The notes under the pieces were generated by a model. It was not told the origin of the DNA, did no database searches, and saw nothing but the letters and a program-made list of their open reading frames with translations. The translations under genes and the position numbers were made by a program. Of a stretch of DNA of 64,000 nucleotides, positions 19,311-28,599 are shown piece after piece (positions within the stretch are counted from its first letter, which is position 1; each line of letters opens with the position of its first letter). Origin of the DNA: Pararhizobium mangrovi (GTDB taxonomy: Bacteria; Pseudomonadota; Alphaproteobacteria; Rhizobiales; Rhizobiaceae); assembly GCF_006516965.1 (NCBI RefSeq), contig NZ_VHLH01000001.1:1-64000 (forward strand), in the 5' to 3' direction.

Positions 19311-19341
19311 GTTAACCAATTATCTCATTAGATCGTTAACC
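19311..19341. promoter_or_regulatory. paired GTTAACC motifs upstream of cpaB
   Basis: GTTAACC occurs at 19311-19317 and again at 19335-19341, exactly 24 bases apart, in a locally AT-rich stretch upstream of cpaB. The two-turn spacing and resemblance to CtrA half-sites suggest a regulator binding one DNA face. No clear -35/-10 pair was assigned. Confidence 0.4.
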
Positions 19342-19406
19342 GTAATTATACGATTGATTGCGCATGTTCGGCTCCGCAACCTTACGCAAGCAGCCGAGGG
19401 CCGCGC

Positions 19407-20261
19407 ATGAAACCCGCCCGTCTCGTCATACTGGCCGTAGCCGTCGTCGCCGCCGGGCTGGCAGGCTATATCGCCATGAACATGACCGGCGGCGGGACGG
19501 AGACCATCCGCGTACCGGTCGTTCAGCAGGCCCAGAACAAGAAGGTCCTCGTGGCGAAGGCGAGCCTTCCGGTCGGCGCGCGCCTGAAGGCCGACGACCT
19601 CGCCTGGCACGACTGGCCGGAAGACGGCGTCGTCGACGGCTTCTACACCAAGAAGGAGCGGCCCGACGCGATCGAGAAGCTGAAGGGCTCGGTCGTTCGC
19701 ATTCCGATGTTCGCGGGCGAACCGGTGATCCGCGAGAAGATCGCGGGCGCCGGCGGCAACGCGATGGCCTCGCTCCTGCCACAGGGCAAGCGGGCGGTGG
19801 CGACCCGCATCTCGGTCGCCGACGGGGCAGGCGGCTTCATCCTGCCGAACGATCGCGTCGACGTCATCATGGTGCGTCGCCAGAACGAAGGCAGCTACGC
19901 GACCGAGACCGTTCTTTCGAACATCCGCGTGCTCGCGATCGACCAGAACATGAAGGGCGATCCCGACGGCAAGAACGCCGTCGTCGGCGCCACGGCGACG
20001 CTGCAGCTTTCGCCGAAGCAGGCGAAGATCCTGGCGGTCGCCCAGCAGGTTTCGGACCGGCTGGTGCTGGCGCTGCGCAGCACCGCGGACGCCGGCGAGA
20101 CGGACAGCGGCGGCGCCGACGACCTCGTCAACGACCAGGGGCAGTCGGGTATCCAGATCATCAAGTCGGGCGCGCTCAGCAGCATCACCGCACCGAACGG
20201 CGGATCGACGGGGCCAAGCGACACGATGATGGCCGACAAGGTAATGGGGCAGGGCAAGTAA
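19407..20261 (+). CDS. cpaB: Flp pilus assembly protein CpaB/RcpC
   Basis: 284 residues. An N-terminal membrane anchor (RLVILAVAVVAAGLAGYIAM) is followed by the SAF-like domain (VLVAKASLPVGARLKADDLA...WP) and the RcpC region (RVDVIMVRR...TVLSNIRVLAID). CpaB is a periplasmic inner-membrane-anchored subunit that links the pilus machinery to the secretin and may bind peptidoglycan. The stop overlaps the cpaC start by one base (TAATG). It heads the main run cpaBCDEF-tadBC. Confidence 0.93.
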   Translation: MKPARLVILAVAVVAAGLAGYIAMNMTGGGTETIRVPVVQQAQNKKVLVAKASLPVGARLKADDLAWHDWPEDGVVDGFYTKKERPDAIEKLKGSVVRIPMFAGEPVIREKIAGAGGNAMASLLPQGKRAVATRISVADGAGGFILPNDRVDVIMVRRQNEGSYATETVLSNIRVLAIDQNMKGDPDGKNAVVGATATLQLSPKQAKILAVAQQVSDRLVLALRSTADAGETDSGGADDLVNDQGQSGIQIIKSGALSSITAPNGGSTGPSDTMMADKVMGQGK

Positions 20262-21727
20262 TGAAGCTGACACGGGCCATGGCGAACGTCGCGCGGCTGG
20301 CTGCGCCGACAGCGCTTTGCGCGAGCGCGTTCATTGCCGCGACGGGGCTTTGCGCATCGCCCGCGGCGGCGCACTCGAATATCATCAAGATCAGCGAGAA
20401 CGGACCGGACGCCTCGCGCGACGTCTCGCTCGGCCTGAACAAGGCGGTGGTGATCGACCTTCCCGCCGACGCACAGGACATCCTCGTCGCCGATCCCAAG
20501 GTGGCGGACGCCGTCACCCGCTCGGCACGTCGGCTCTACGTCTTCGGCAAGCAGGTCGGCCAGACCAACATCTTCGTCTTCGGTGCCGGCGGCCGGCAGA
20601 TCGTCTCCCTCGATCTTTCTGTCGAGCGCGACGTCAGCAATCTGCAGAAGCAGCTGGGGCGGTTCATTCCCGGCTCCGACATCAAGGTCGAGATCATCAA
20701 CGACAACATCGTCCTGACGGGAACGGTCAAGAGCCCGCAGGATTCCGCCCGTGCCGCCCAGGTCGCCAACATCTTCGTCAGCGGCGGCGAGGCGACGTCC
20801 AGCACGGCATCCGCGACCGCTTCCGTCCTCGGCTCGAACCAGCGCAACTCGCAGATCGTCAACCTTCTGCAGATCACCGGGCAGGACCAGGTGAAGCTGA
20901 AGGTCACCGTCGCCGAGGTGAAGCGCAACATCCTCAAGCAGCTCGGCCTGGATACGTCGCTGAGCGGCTACGGCGCCCTGCAGACGGCACGGCTGACGAA
21001 CCTGCCGGGCAGCCTGGCGGCGTCCGGCACGGACGGGGCGCAACTCGCGCTCGGCGGCAATCTCGGCCAGGGCGATATCTCCGGGACGCTGCGTGCGCTC
21101 GAGCAGGCGCAGGTGATCCGCACGCTCGCCGAGCCGACGCTGACGGCGATCTCCGGCGAAAGCGCGGATTTCCACGTCGGCGGCCAGGTCTACTTCACCA
21201 CCGTCGTCGACGACAACCAGTCGTCGCTCGAGTCGATCGACTACGGCATCGAGCTCGGCTTCACGCCCGTCGTGCTGTCGCCCGGGCGCATCAGCCTCAA
21301 GATCAACACCGAGGTTTCCGAGCCGCAGTCGACCGGTCAGTCCGGCCAGTACGCCAAGTCCACGCGTACCGCCAGCACCTCGGTGGAACTGCCGTCGGGC
21401 GGCTCGATCGTCATCGCCGGCCTGCTTTCCGACAATGTCGACCAGACGGTCGCCGGCGCGCCGGGCCTTTCCAAGATCCCGGTTCTCGGCACGCTCTTCC
21501 GCAGCCGCAACTTCCAGCGCAAGCAATCCGAACTGGTGGTGATCGCGACGCCCTACCTCGTCCATTCGGTCGCCCGCAACAAGCTGGCCCGGCCCGACGA
21601 CAACCTGGTGCCGGCCCGCGACGGGTCCGGGTACTTCATGGGGCGCGTGAACCGCATCTACGGCAAGACGAAAACCGACGTGCCGGACGGGCGCTATCAC
21701 GGTCTCGTCGGCTACATCTACAAGTGA
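20261..21727 (+). CDS. cpaC: Flp pilus outer-membrane secretin CpaC/RcpA
   Basis: 488 residues. It has a signal peptide (ending AAAHS), an N-domain (ISENGPDASRDVSLGLNKAV), a BON/N1-type region (IKVEIINDNIVLTGTVKSPQ), and a C-terminal secretin domain with IRTLAEPTLTAISGESADFH, YGIELGFTPVV and IPVLGTLFRSRNFQRKQSEL. It forms the multimeric outer-membrane channel for the Flp pilus. The start overlaps the cpaB stop by one base. A long in-frame extension into cpaB is a shadow. Confidence 0.94.
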   Translation: MKLTRAMANVARLAAPTALCASAFIAATGLCASPAAAHSNIIKISENGPDASRDVSLGLNKAVVIDLPADAQDILVADPKVADAVTRSARRLYVFGKQVGQTNIFVFGAGGRQIVSLDLSVERDVSNLQKQLGRFIPGSDIKVEIINDNIVLTGTVKSPQDSARAAQVANIFVSGGEATSSTASATASVLGSNQRNSQIVNLLQITGQDQVKLKVTVAEVKRNILKQLGLDTSLSGYGALQTARLTNLPGSLAASGTDGAQLALGGNLGQGDISGTLRALEQAQVIRTLAEPTLTAISGESADFHVGGQVYFTTVVDDNQSSLESIDYGIELGFTPVVLSPGRISLKINTEVSEPQSTGQSGQYAKSTRTASTSVELPSGGSIVIAGLLSDNVDQTVAGAPGLSKIPVLGTLFRSRNFQRKQSELVVIATPYLVHSVARNKLARPDDNLVPARDGSGYFMGRVNRIYGKTKTDVPDGRYHGLVGYIYK

Positions 21728-21734
21728 TCGGGGC

Positions 21735-22439
21735 ATGGGGATGATCAATTCGACACGCATCGGGGGCGGCCGAAGGCTGCGTGCCGCCGGGCTCGGCGTT
21801 CTCGCCCTTTCCGTCCTCCAGCTCGCCGGTTGCGTCGGCGGCCCGCCGGCCCACAGCGTGATCGTCGGCTCGGTGCCGACGGACTATCGCACGCGCCATC
21901 CGATCGTGGTTTCCTCGCGCGCCAAGACGCTCGACGTGCCGGTCGCCGCCGGCGCCCGCTCGCTGACGAGCGGCAACGCCGACATCGTGCGCGGCTTCGC
22001 CGACGATTTCGAAAAGGACGAGGCCGGCCTCATGCACGTGCTCGTGCCGGACGGCTCGGTGAACACGGCCGCCGCCGGGCGCATGATGCCGCAGGTGCGC
22101 CGCGTGCTCGCGCGGCGCGGCGTGCCCGCAGGCCGCATTGTCGTCTCGCGCTACGATGCCAGCGGTTACGAGGAAGCGCCGATCCGCCTCCTCTATCAGG
22201 GGCTTGATGCGCATACCGACGCATGCGGACGCTGGCCGAAGGACCTTGCGGACCAGCCGGGCAACGAGAGCTACGAGAATTTCGGCTGCGCGATGCAGAA
22301 CAACCTCGCCGCCGAGATCGACAATCCGGGCGACCTCATCGCCCCGCGCGGCATGTCGCCGATCGATTCGCAGCGGCGCACGGTCGTCTACGACAACTAC
22401 GTCCAGAACGGCACGGGCGGCGGATCCTCATCGCAATAG
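21735..22439 (+). CDS. cpaD: pilus assembly lipoprotein CpaD
   Basis: 234 residues with a lipoprotein signal (lipobox LAGC near residue 33) and the CpaD pattern TDYRTRHPIVV...LDVPV and the C-terminal CGRWPKDLADQPGNESYENF plus GCAMQNNLAAEIDNPGDLI. CpaD is an outer-membrane lipoprotein that helps the CpaC secretin assemble. An ATG six bases downstream (21741) is an alternative start. The gene lies 7 bases after cpaC and 54 before cpaE. Confidence 0.93.
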   Translation: MGMINSTRIGGGRRLRAAGLGVLALSVLQLAGCVGGPPAHSVIVGSVPTDYRTRHPIVVSSRAKTLDVPVAAGARSLTSGNADIVRGFADDFEKDEAGLMHVLVPDGSVNTAAAGRMMPQVRRVLARRGVPAGRIVVSRYDASGYEEAPIRLLYQGLDAHTDACGRWPKDLADQPGNESYENFGCAMQNNLAAEIDNPGDLIAPRGMSPIDSQRRTVVYDNYVQNGTGGGSSSQ

Positions 22440-22493
22440 GAACGTGCCACGCACGCGCTTCGCGCAGGTGGATCGAACAGACGGGAAATCGAG

Positions 22494-23768
22494 ATGAGTG
22501 ACATCGCCCGAGAAGAAGACGTGGGAGCCTTCCAGGAAGAGACCGCCGGCATGCGTGTCGACGAGATCCGGCCGCTTCCGCGCATTTCCGTGCAGGCGTT
22601 CTGCGAAAGCGAGGGGCTCTTCCGCACGATCGAGCGTTGCGGTCAGGACCGGCGCATGGCGAAGGTCAATCTGCGCGTGACCCATGGCGGCATCCAGGCT
22701 GCGGTTTCGATGTTCGAGACCGCGCCGACGCCGAACCTCATCCTGCTCGAGGTGACCGCCCAGCCGAAGGACGTCATGGAGACGCTGGCGCCGCTCGCCG
22801 ACGTATGCGACCCGACGACCAAGGTGGTGCTCGTCGGCCATTTCAACGACATCGCGCTCTATCGCGAACTCGTGCGGAACGGCATTTCGGAATACCTCGT
22901 CGCGCCGGTCTCGCTCGCCGACGTGCTCGCCTGCATCGCGACCATCTTCGTCGATCCCGAAGCCGAGCCGCTCGGCCGGTCGATCGCCTTCGTCGGCGCC
23001 AAGGGCGGCGTCGGCTCCTCGACGATCGCCCATAATTGCGCCTTCGGCATCTCCGACCTGTTCGAGACCGAGACGGTCCTTGCCGATCTCGATCTCGCCT
23101 TCGGCACGGCGAGCATCGATTTCGACCGCGATCCGCCGCAGGGCATCGCCGAAGCGGTTCATTCGCCCGATCGCCTGGACGAGGTGTTCCTCGACCGGCT
23201 GCTCGCGCGGTGCTCGGACAATCTGTCCCTGCTTGCGGCGCCTTCGCTTCTCGACCGCACCTACGATTTCAAGAGCGACAGCTTCGCTCCGCTCGTCGAG
23301 ATCCTGCGCCGCAATGCGCCCGTCAGCATTCTCGACGTGCCGCATGGCTGGTCCGAATGGCACCGCAGCGTGCTCGGCGAGGCCGACGAGATCGTCGTCA
23401 CCGCGGTGCCGGACCTTGCCAATCTGCGCAACACGAAGAACCTCTTCGATGCGCTCGCCAAGCTGAGGCCGGACGACCGCCCGCCGCATCTCGTGCTCAA
23501 CCAGGTGGGCGTGCCGAAGCGTCCGGAGATCGGGCCCGACGATTTCTGCGAGCCGCTCGGCGTCCAGCCGGTCGCGCTGGTGCCCTTCGACAGCCAGCTC
23601 TTCGGATCGGCGGCCAACAGCGGCCGGATGATCGCCGAGATGAGCCCGAAATCGACGACGTCCGAGACCTTCTCCCAGCTCGCCCACATTCTCACGGGCC
23701 GGATCGAGGCGCATCGCCCGCGCCGCGGCGGCCTTGCCGGCATCATGCAGCGGCTCGCCCGCAAGTAG
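22494..23768 (+). CDS. cpaE: pilus assembly ATPase CpaE/TadZ
   Basis: 424 residues. The N-terminal third is an atypical receiver-like domain, and the C-terminal part is a MinD/ParA-type P-loop with FVGAKGGVGSSTIAHN, in which the usual GK(S/T) lysine is replaced as is common in CpaE. VLADLDLAFGTASIDF and SILDVPHGWSEW supply switch-like motifs. CpaE/TadZ localises the pilus machine, generally to a cell pole. It is followed by cpaF after 36 bases. Confidence 0.93.
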   Translation: MSDIAREEDVGAFQEETAGMRVDEIRPLPRISVQAFCESEGLFRTIERCGQDRRMAKVNLRVTHGGIQAAVSMFETAPTPNLILLEVTAQPKDVMETLAPLADVCDPTTKVVLVGHFNDIALYRELVRNGISEYLVAPVSLADVLACIATIFVDPEAEPLGRSIAFVGAKGGVGSSTIAHNCAFGISDLFETETVLADLDLAFGTASIDFDRDPPQGIAEAVHSPDRLDEVFLDRLLARCSDNLSLLAAPSLLDRTYDFKSDSFAPLVEILRRNAPVSILDVPHGWSEWHRSVLGEADEIVVTAVPDLANLRNTKNLFDALAKLRPDDRPPHLVLNQVGVPKRPEIGPDDFCEPLGVQPVALVPFDSQLFGSAANSGRMIAEMSPKSTTSETFSQLAHILTGRIEAHRPRRGGLAGIMQRLARK

Positions 23769-23804
23769 CCGGGGCCGCCACAGGAAATTCACGAAGGCAC
23801 TCGC

Positions 23805-25319
23805 ATGTTCGGAAAGCGCACCCAGAACGATCTCGCGCGCGGCAAGGTGGTCGAAACGCAGGCCGCCGAAGCCGCGCCGCTCGCCCCCGAATACGAAGGC
23901 ACGCAGACGCGCGAGCCTTCGCCCGCACGCGAGAAGGGATCGGCGCATGAGCCGGTGGAACCGAACACGCCCAAGCCCGCCAAGATTTCTCCGCAGACGG
24001 TGAGCCAGCCGGCGCCGCGCCGGCGCAGTGCCCGCACGGAATCCTACTACGACACCAAGTCCCAGGTCTTTTCGGCGCTGATCGACACGATCGATCTCTC
24101 GCAGCTCGCCAAGCTCGACATGGAGAGCGCGCGCGAGGAAATCCGCGACATCGTCAACGACATCATCACCATCAAGAACTTCGCGATGTCGATCTCCGAG
24201 CAGGAAGAACTGCTCGAGGATATCTGCAACGACGTGCTCGGCTACGGGCCGCTCGAGCCGCTTCTGGCGCGCGACGACATCGCCGACATCATGGTCAACG
24301 GCTCCGGCCAGACCTTCATCGAAGTGAACGGGCGGACCGAGGAGTCCGAGATCCGCTTCCGCGACAACGGCCAGCTCCTGTCGATCTGCCAGCGCATCGT
24401 CAGCCAGGTCGGCCGACGCGTCGACGAATCGAGCCCGATCTGCGACGCGCGCCTGCCGGACGGCTCGCGCGTCAACGTCATCGCTCCGCCGCTCGCCATC
24501 GACGGAACGGCCCTGACGATCCGGAAGTTCAAGAAGGACAAGCTCACCCTCGACCAGCTCGTCAAGTACGGGACGATCACTCCGGAAGGCGCGACGATCC
24601 TCCAGATCATCGGCCGGGTGCGCTGCAACATCGTAATTTCCGGCGGCACGGGCTCGGGCAAGACGACGCTTCTGAACTGCCTGACGCGCTATATCGACAC
24701 CGACGAACGCATCATCACCTGCGAGGATTCCGCCGAGCTCCAGCTCCAGCAGCCGCACGTCGTACGCCTCGAAACGCGCCCGCCCAACATCGAGGGCGAG
24801 GGGCAGGTGACGATGCGCGACCTCGTCAAGAACTGCCTGCGCATGCGGCCCGAACGCATCATCGTCGGCGAAGTGCGCGGACCGGAGGTCTTCGATCTCT
24901 TGCAGGCGATGAACACCGGCCACGACGGCTCGATGGGCACGATCCACGCCAACTCACCGCGCGAATGCCTGTCGCGCATGGAGTCGATGATCGCCATGGG
25001 CGGCTACGCCCTGCCGGCAAAGACCGTGCGCGAAATCATCACCGGCTCGGTCGACGTCGTGATCCAGGCGACCCGGCTTCGCGACGGCTCGCGACGCATC
25101 ACGCACATCACCGAAGTGCTGGGCATGGAGGGTGACGTCATCATCACCCAGGATCTCATGACCTTCGACATGGAGGGCGAGGACGCGGACGGCCGGATCA
25201 TCGGCCAGCACAAGTCCACCGGTATCGGCCGCCCGCATTTCTGGGATCGCGCGCGCTACTACGGCGAGGAAAAGCGCCTTGCGGCGGCGCTCGACGCGAT
25301 GGACGAGACGAAGGCCTGA
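23805..25319 (+). CDS. cpaF: pilus assembly secretion ATPase CpaF/TadA
   Basis: 504 residues of the VirB11/PulE family. About 75 disordered Pro/Glu-rich residues precede the N-terminal domain ([17 protein letters not shown]...). The P-loop [13 protein letters not shown] is near residue 280, with the Asp/Walker B region [20 protein letters not shown] and the His box [10 protein letters not shown]. The hexameric ATPase drives Flp pilus polymerisation, and perhaps retraction, at the inner membrane with TadB and TadC. Confidence 0.95.
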   Translation: MFGKRTQNDLARGKVVETQAAEAAPLAPEYEGTQTREPSPAREKGSAHEPVEPNTPKPAKISPQTVSQPAPRRRSARTESYYDTKSQVFSALIDTIDLSQLAKLDMESAREEIRDIVNDIITIKNFAMSISEQEELLEDICNDVLGYGPLEPLLARDDIADIMVNGSGQTFIEVNGRTEESEIRFRDNGQLLSICQRIVSQVGRRVDESSPICDARLPDGSRVNVIAPPLAIDGTALTIRKFKKDKLTLDQLVKYGTITPEGATILQIIGRVRCNIVISGGTGSGKTTLLNCLTRYIDTDERIITCEDSAELQLQQPHVVRLETRPPNIEGEGQVTMRDLVKNCLRMRPERIIVGEVRGPEVFDLLQAMNTGHDGSMGTIHANSPRECLSRMESMIAMGGYALPAKTVREIITGSVDVVIQATRLRDGSRRITHITEVLGMEGDVIITQDLMTFDMEGEDADGRIIGQHKSTGIGRPHFWDRARYYGEEKRLAAALDAMDETKA

Positions 25320-25468
25320 GGGCCGCGTGACCGGTTCGGTTCACGATCGGATTTTGGGGGCAAGGGACATGCGGCGCATAGCTGGACAGGAACGGCGCAA
25401 GGCAGGAGCGAGCCGGCGACATGCCGTTTACATCACCCCGACCACGCCTTCGCGGGGGTCCTGAGGCG

Positions 25469-26479
25469 ATGTTCGGGCCGGGACTGAATGTCGTCGTTCT
25501 GACGCTGCTCGTGGCCGTCGCCGTCGCCGCGGTCCTTTATGCGCTGCTCTTCTCGCGCTTCGAGAGCGCCAAGCGCACCGACGGGCGCATGCGTCGCGTC
25601 AAGGATGCCCATACGGATCGTGCCAACGCCAAGGCGGCACGCGAGCGCATGACGGAGGCGAACAAGCGCCGCAAATCCGTTCAGGACTCGCTGAAGGGGC
25701 TCGAGGAACGACAAAAGGAGGACAGCCGGACCAAGGCACCGCCGCTCAAGGATCGCATCCGGCAGGCGGGACTGTCGCTTTCGACGCAGCAATTCGTCAT
25801 CTTCAGCGCCATCGCGGGCTTCTTCTTTGCGTTCGTCACGTTGATCGCAGGGCTACCGATCTATGTCGTCGCCGGTGCCGCCATCGTCGCCGGCCTCGGG
25901 CTGCCGCGCTGGGTCATCGGCTTCCTGCGCAAGCGGCGCCTCGGCGCTTTCATGAACGAATTTCCCAATGCGCTCGACATCATGGTGCGTTCCATCCGCT
26001 CCGGCCTGCCGCTGCCGGACGCCATGCGCCTCATCGCGTCCGACGGGCAGGAGCCGGTCAAGACGGAATTCCAGCGCGTCGTCGAATCGCAGCAGATGGG
26101 CATGAGCGTTCCGGACGCCTGCGCGCGCATGTACAAGAACATCCCGCTGCCGGAGGCGAACTTCTTCGCCATCGTCATCGCCATCCAGGCACAGGCCGGC
26201 GGCAACCTTTCCGAAGCGCTCGGCAACCTTTCGCGCGTCCTGCGGGATCGAAAGAAGATGAAGGCAAAGGTGCAGGCGCTCTCGATGGAGGCGAAGGCGT
26301 CGGCCGCGATCATCGGTTCGCTGCCCTTCATCGTCGCGACGCTCGTCTACCTGACGTCGCCCGACTACATGACGGTGCTCTTTACCGACGTACGCGGCCA
26401 TCTCATCCTAGGCGCTTCCGCGGTCTGGATGACGATCGGCATCCTCGTCATGCGCAACATGATCAATTTCGAGGTCTAG
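25469..26479 (+). CDS. tadB: Flp pilus inner-membrane platform protein TadB
   Basis: 336 residues of the T2SSF family. An N-terminal helix (NVVVLTLLVAVAVAAVLYAL) is followed by a charged cytoplasmic segment of about 75 residues (RERMTEANKRRKSVQDSLKG) that looks coiled, then helices and the conserved FPNALDIMVRSIRSGLPLPD, ARMYKNIPLPEANFFAIVIA and QAGGNLSEALGNLSRVLRDR. It forms the membrane platform moved by CpaF. I chose the ATG at 25469, with GAGG just upstream, over a 16-residue longer frame. Confidence 0.92.
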   Translation: MFGPGLNVVVLTLLVAVAVAAVLYALLFSRFESAKRTDGRMRRVKDAHTDRANAKAARERMTEANKRRKSVQDSLKGLEERQKEDSRTKAPPLKDRIRQAGLSLSTQQFVIFSAIAGFFFAFVTLIAGLPIYVVAGAAIVAGLGLPRWVIGFLRKRRLGAFMNEFPNALDIMVRSIRSGLPLPDAMRLIASDGQEPVKTEFQRVVESQQMGMSVPDACARMYKNIPLPEANFFAIVIAIQAQAGGNLSEALGNLSRVLRDRKKMKAKVQALSMEAKASAAIIGSLPFIVATLVYLTSPDYMTVLFTDVRGHLILGASAVWMTIGILVMRNMINFEV

Positions 26480-26485
26480 GGCGCC

Positions 26486-27475
26486 ATGTTCACTTCTTTT
26501 GCCGCCACGCTGACCAATCCGTCCTTCGTCATGGCGGTTCTCGTCGCCGTCGCCGTCTTCGCGACGCTCTATACGCTCGTCGTGCCGTATTTCGAGCGCG
26601 ACACGCTCGCCGGCCGGATGCGTTCGGCGGCGCTGGAGCGCGACCAGATCCGCGCACGCGAGCGGGCGCGGCTCAACTCCGAACAGAACGCCCAGAAGGC
26701 GGGCCTGCGCCGCAAGAACAACACCTCCGTGCGCGAGATCGTCGAACGGCTGAACCTGAAGGATGCGCTCGCCGACGCATCGACGACGAACAAGCTGCGC
26801 GCCGCCGGCCTTCGCTCGCAGAATGCGCTCAACATCTTCCTCTTCGCCCGCTTCGTGCTGCCCTTCGTCTTCCTGGCATTCGCGCTCGTCTACCTGTTCG
26901 TCCTCGGCGGCCTTTCGCAGCGCCCGATGATGGTGCGTTTCCTGGTCTGTATCGGTGCGGCCTATGGCGGCTTTTACGCGCCGATCGTCTTTCTATCCAA
27001 TCGCGTGTCGAAGCGGCAGAAGTCGATCCGCATCGCCTGGCCGGACGCACTCGATCTGCTTCTCATCTGCGTGGAGTCCGGCGTTTCGATCGAGCAGGCG
27101 TTGCGGCGCGTTGCCGACGAGATCGCCATTCAGTCCGCCCCGCTCGGCGAGGAACTGATTCTGACGAACGCGGAGCTTTCCTATCTGCAGGATCGTCGGG
27201 TCGCCTTCGAGAATCTCGGTCAGCGGACGGGTCTGGATGCGGTGAAATCCGTTGCGCAGGCGCTCATCCAGGCCGAGCGCTACGGCACGCCGATCTCGCA
27301 GGCGCTTCGCGTGCTTGCACAGGAAAGCCGCGACGAGCGGATGATGGAGGCCGAGAAGAAGGCCGCAGCCCTGCCGCCCAAGCTGACGGTGCCGATGATC
27401 CTGTTCTTCCTGCCGGTGCTTTTCGGCGTCATTCTCGGACCGGCGATCATCCAGGTCATGAACAATTTCGGCTGA
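26486..27475 (+). CDS. tadC: Flp pilus inner-membrane platform protein TadC
   Basis: 329 residues, a paralogue of TadB in the T2SSF family. It has an N-terminal helix, the basic linker ERDQIRARERARLNSEQNAQ, a helix pair near residues 115-170, and the conserved WPDALDLLLICVESGVSIEQ and YGTPISQALRVLAQESRDER before a final helix. It pairs with TadB to form the assembly platform. It starts 6 bases after tadB and ends the plus-strand tad operon, converging on tadD. Confidence 0.92.
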   Translation: MFTSFAATLTNPSFVMAVLVAVAVFATLYTLVVPYFERDTLAGRMRSAALERDQIRARERARLNSEQNAQKAGLRRKNNTSVREIVERLNLKDALADASTTNKLRAAGLRSQNALNIFLFARFVLPFVFLAFALVYLFVLGGLSQRPMMVRFLVCIGAAYGGFYAPIVFLSNRVSKRQKSIRIAWPDALDLLLICVESGVSIEQALRRVADEIAIQSAPLGEELILTNAELSYLQDRRVAFENLGQRTGLDAVKSVAQALIQAERYGTPISQALRVLAQESRDERMMEAEKKAAALPPKLTVPMILFFLPVLFGVILGPAIIQVMNNFG

Positions 27476-27583
27476 TCCGCGAAGCCTCTTCGGCACGGAT
27501 CGTCCGTGATCGCTTCGGTGCCGATAAAACCGGTTCGAAGCGCTCGCCGCTGAAGGTCGCGGGTTTGAATGCCGCTGCGGCGG

Positions 27584-28408
27584 TTACCCCGTCTTTCCGC
27601 CGTCCTTGTTCGACGCGGAAAGCTTCTTCCAGGAATTCTGCTGGGAGAGGACCTTTTCCAGATAGGCCATGTTGGCCTCCGCCTGTTCCTTCGGCAGGTC
27701 TTCGGTGGCAAGCCTTTCGGCTTCCTTGAAGCGTCCCTGGAGTCCGACGACCAAGGCAAGGTTCTGGCGTACGCGCGTGTCGGCGTCGGGTTGTGCCGCC
27801 GCCTTGCGCAGATAGCTTTCCGCCGTCTGGAGATCGCCGGTCAGCACGTAGGACATGCCGAGATTGGAAAGGGTGGAGGCTTCGTTCGGACGGATGTCGA
27901 GGGCCTTGCGATAGGCGTTGCGCGCCTCGTCGGTCCGGCCGAGCTGGTCGAGGATCGCTCCGCGGGCGGAAAGCAGCCGCCAGTCCGGACGGTCCGGTGT
28001 CTGCGCGCGCTCGATCGTCGAGAGCGCCTGTTCGAGCTGACCCGCCGCGGCCTGGGCCTTGCCGTAGGCGGCGAGAACCTCGCGGTCGTTGGGAAACTTG
28101 ATCGCCATCTGGCGCATCACCGCCAGCGCCTGATCGTTGTCGCCGGTCATGCGCAGGATCGTCGCGTAGGACATGCCGATGCGGCGATCGTCCGGCTTCT
28201 GGTCGTAGAGCGCACCGATGCGACGTTCGGCATCGGCGAGCTGGCTCGGCGTCATCTGTGAGACGCGCGGCGCTGCGCGCCTGCCGAGCGAGCCGGTGGT
28301 CATGGTGCCGTTCGTGGCGCAGCCGGCGAGCGCGATCATCAGCGTCGCCGCCGATGCGCCCATCATGATTCTGGATATCCGCCCGTGCGGCCTGTCGACG
28401 CGTATCAT
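27584..28408 (-). CDS. tadD: TPR lipoprotein TadD
   Basis: 274 residues. A lipoprotein signal (IALAGC, Cys near residue 30) is followed by at least three tetratricopeptide repeats, such as LLSARGAILDQLGRTDEARN with AYRKALDIRP and LSNLGMSYVLTGDLQTAESY. TadD is a pilotin-like lipoprotein needed for Flp pilus export. It converges on tadC with about 110 bases between them and has its own promoter region at 28409-28599. The start at 28408 keeps a basic leader; an internal ATG at 28363 is possible. Confidence 0.88.
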   Translation of the reverse strand: MIRVDRPHGRISRIMMGASAATLMIALAGCATNGTMTTGSLGRRAAPRVSQMTPSQLADAERRIGALYDQKPDDRRIGMSYATILRMTGDNDQALAVMRQMAIKFPNDREVLAAYGKAQAAAGQLEQALSTIERAQTPDRPDWRLLSARGAILDQLGRTDEARNAYRKALDIRPNEASTLSNLGMSYVLTGDLQTAESYLRKAAAQPDADTRVRQNLALVVGLQGRFKEAERLATEDLPKEQAEANMAYLEKVLSQQNSWKKLSASNKDGGKTG

Positions 28409-28540
28409 GCCCCAACCCCGAATGCTGCCGGTCGATACCGGCCCTCGTGCATGCCGGCTACGCTCGTCGGCGTCCCTTGCCGGCGCCTTGCGGGTGGCTT
28501 AGGCTTGGCATCCCGTCACCCTTGGTTCAGCAATATTCCG

Positions 28541-28561
28541 TTAACGCTAACAGAGCGTTAA
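28541..28561. promoter_or_regulatory. perfect inverted repeat between tadD and the aminopeptidase gene
   Basis: TTAACGC (28541-28547) and GCGTTAA (28555-28561) are perfect inverted arms around a 7-base spacer. They lie in the 191-base divergent region, about 39 bases before the aminopeptidase ATG. The geometry fits a dimeric repressor or activator site. No known regulator can be named. Confidence 0.45.
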
Positions 28562-28599
28562 TTCATCGCCGGCGGCAGCGCCGGCAAGAAAGGTCGCCG

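Noticed and set aside
22428-24947. 839-codon minus-strand frame
   Set aside because: Antisense shadow of cpaE and cpaF with skewed composition.
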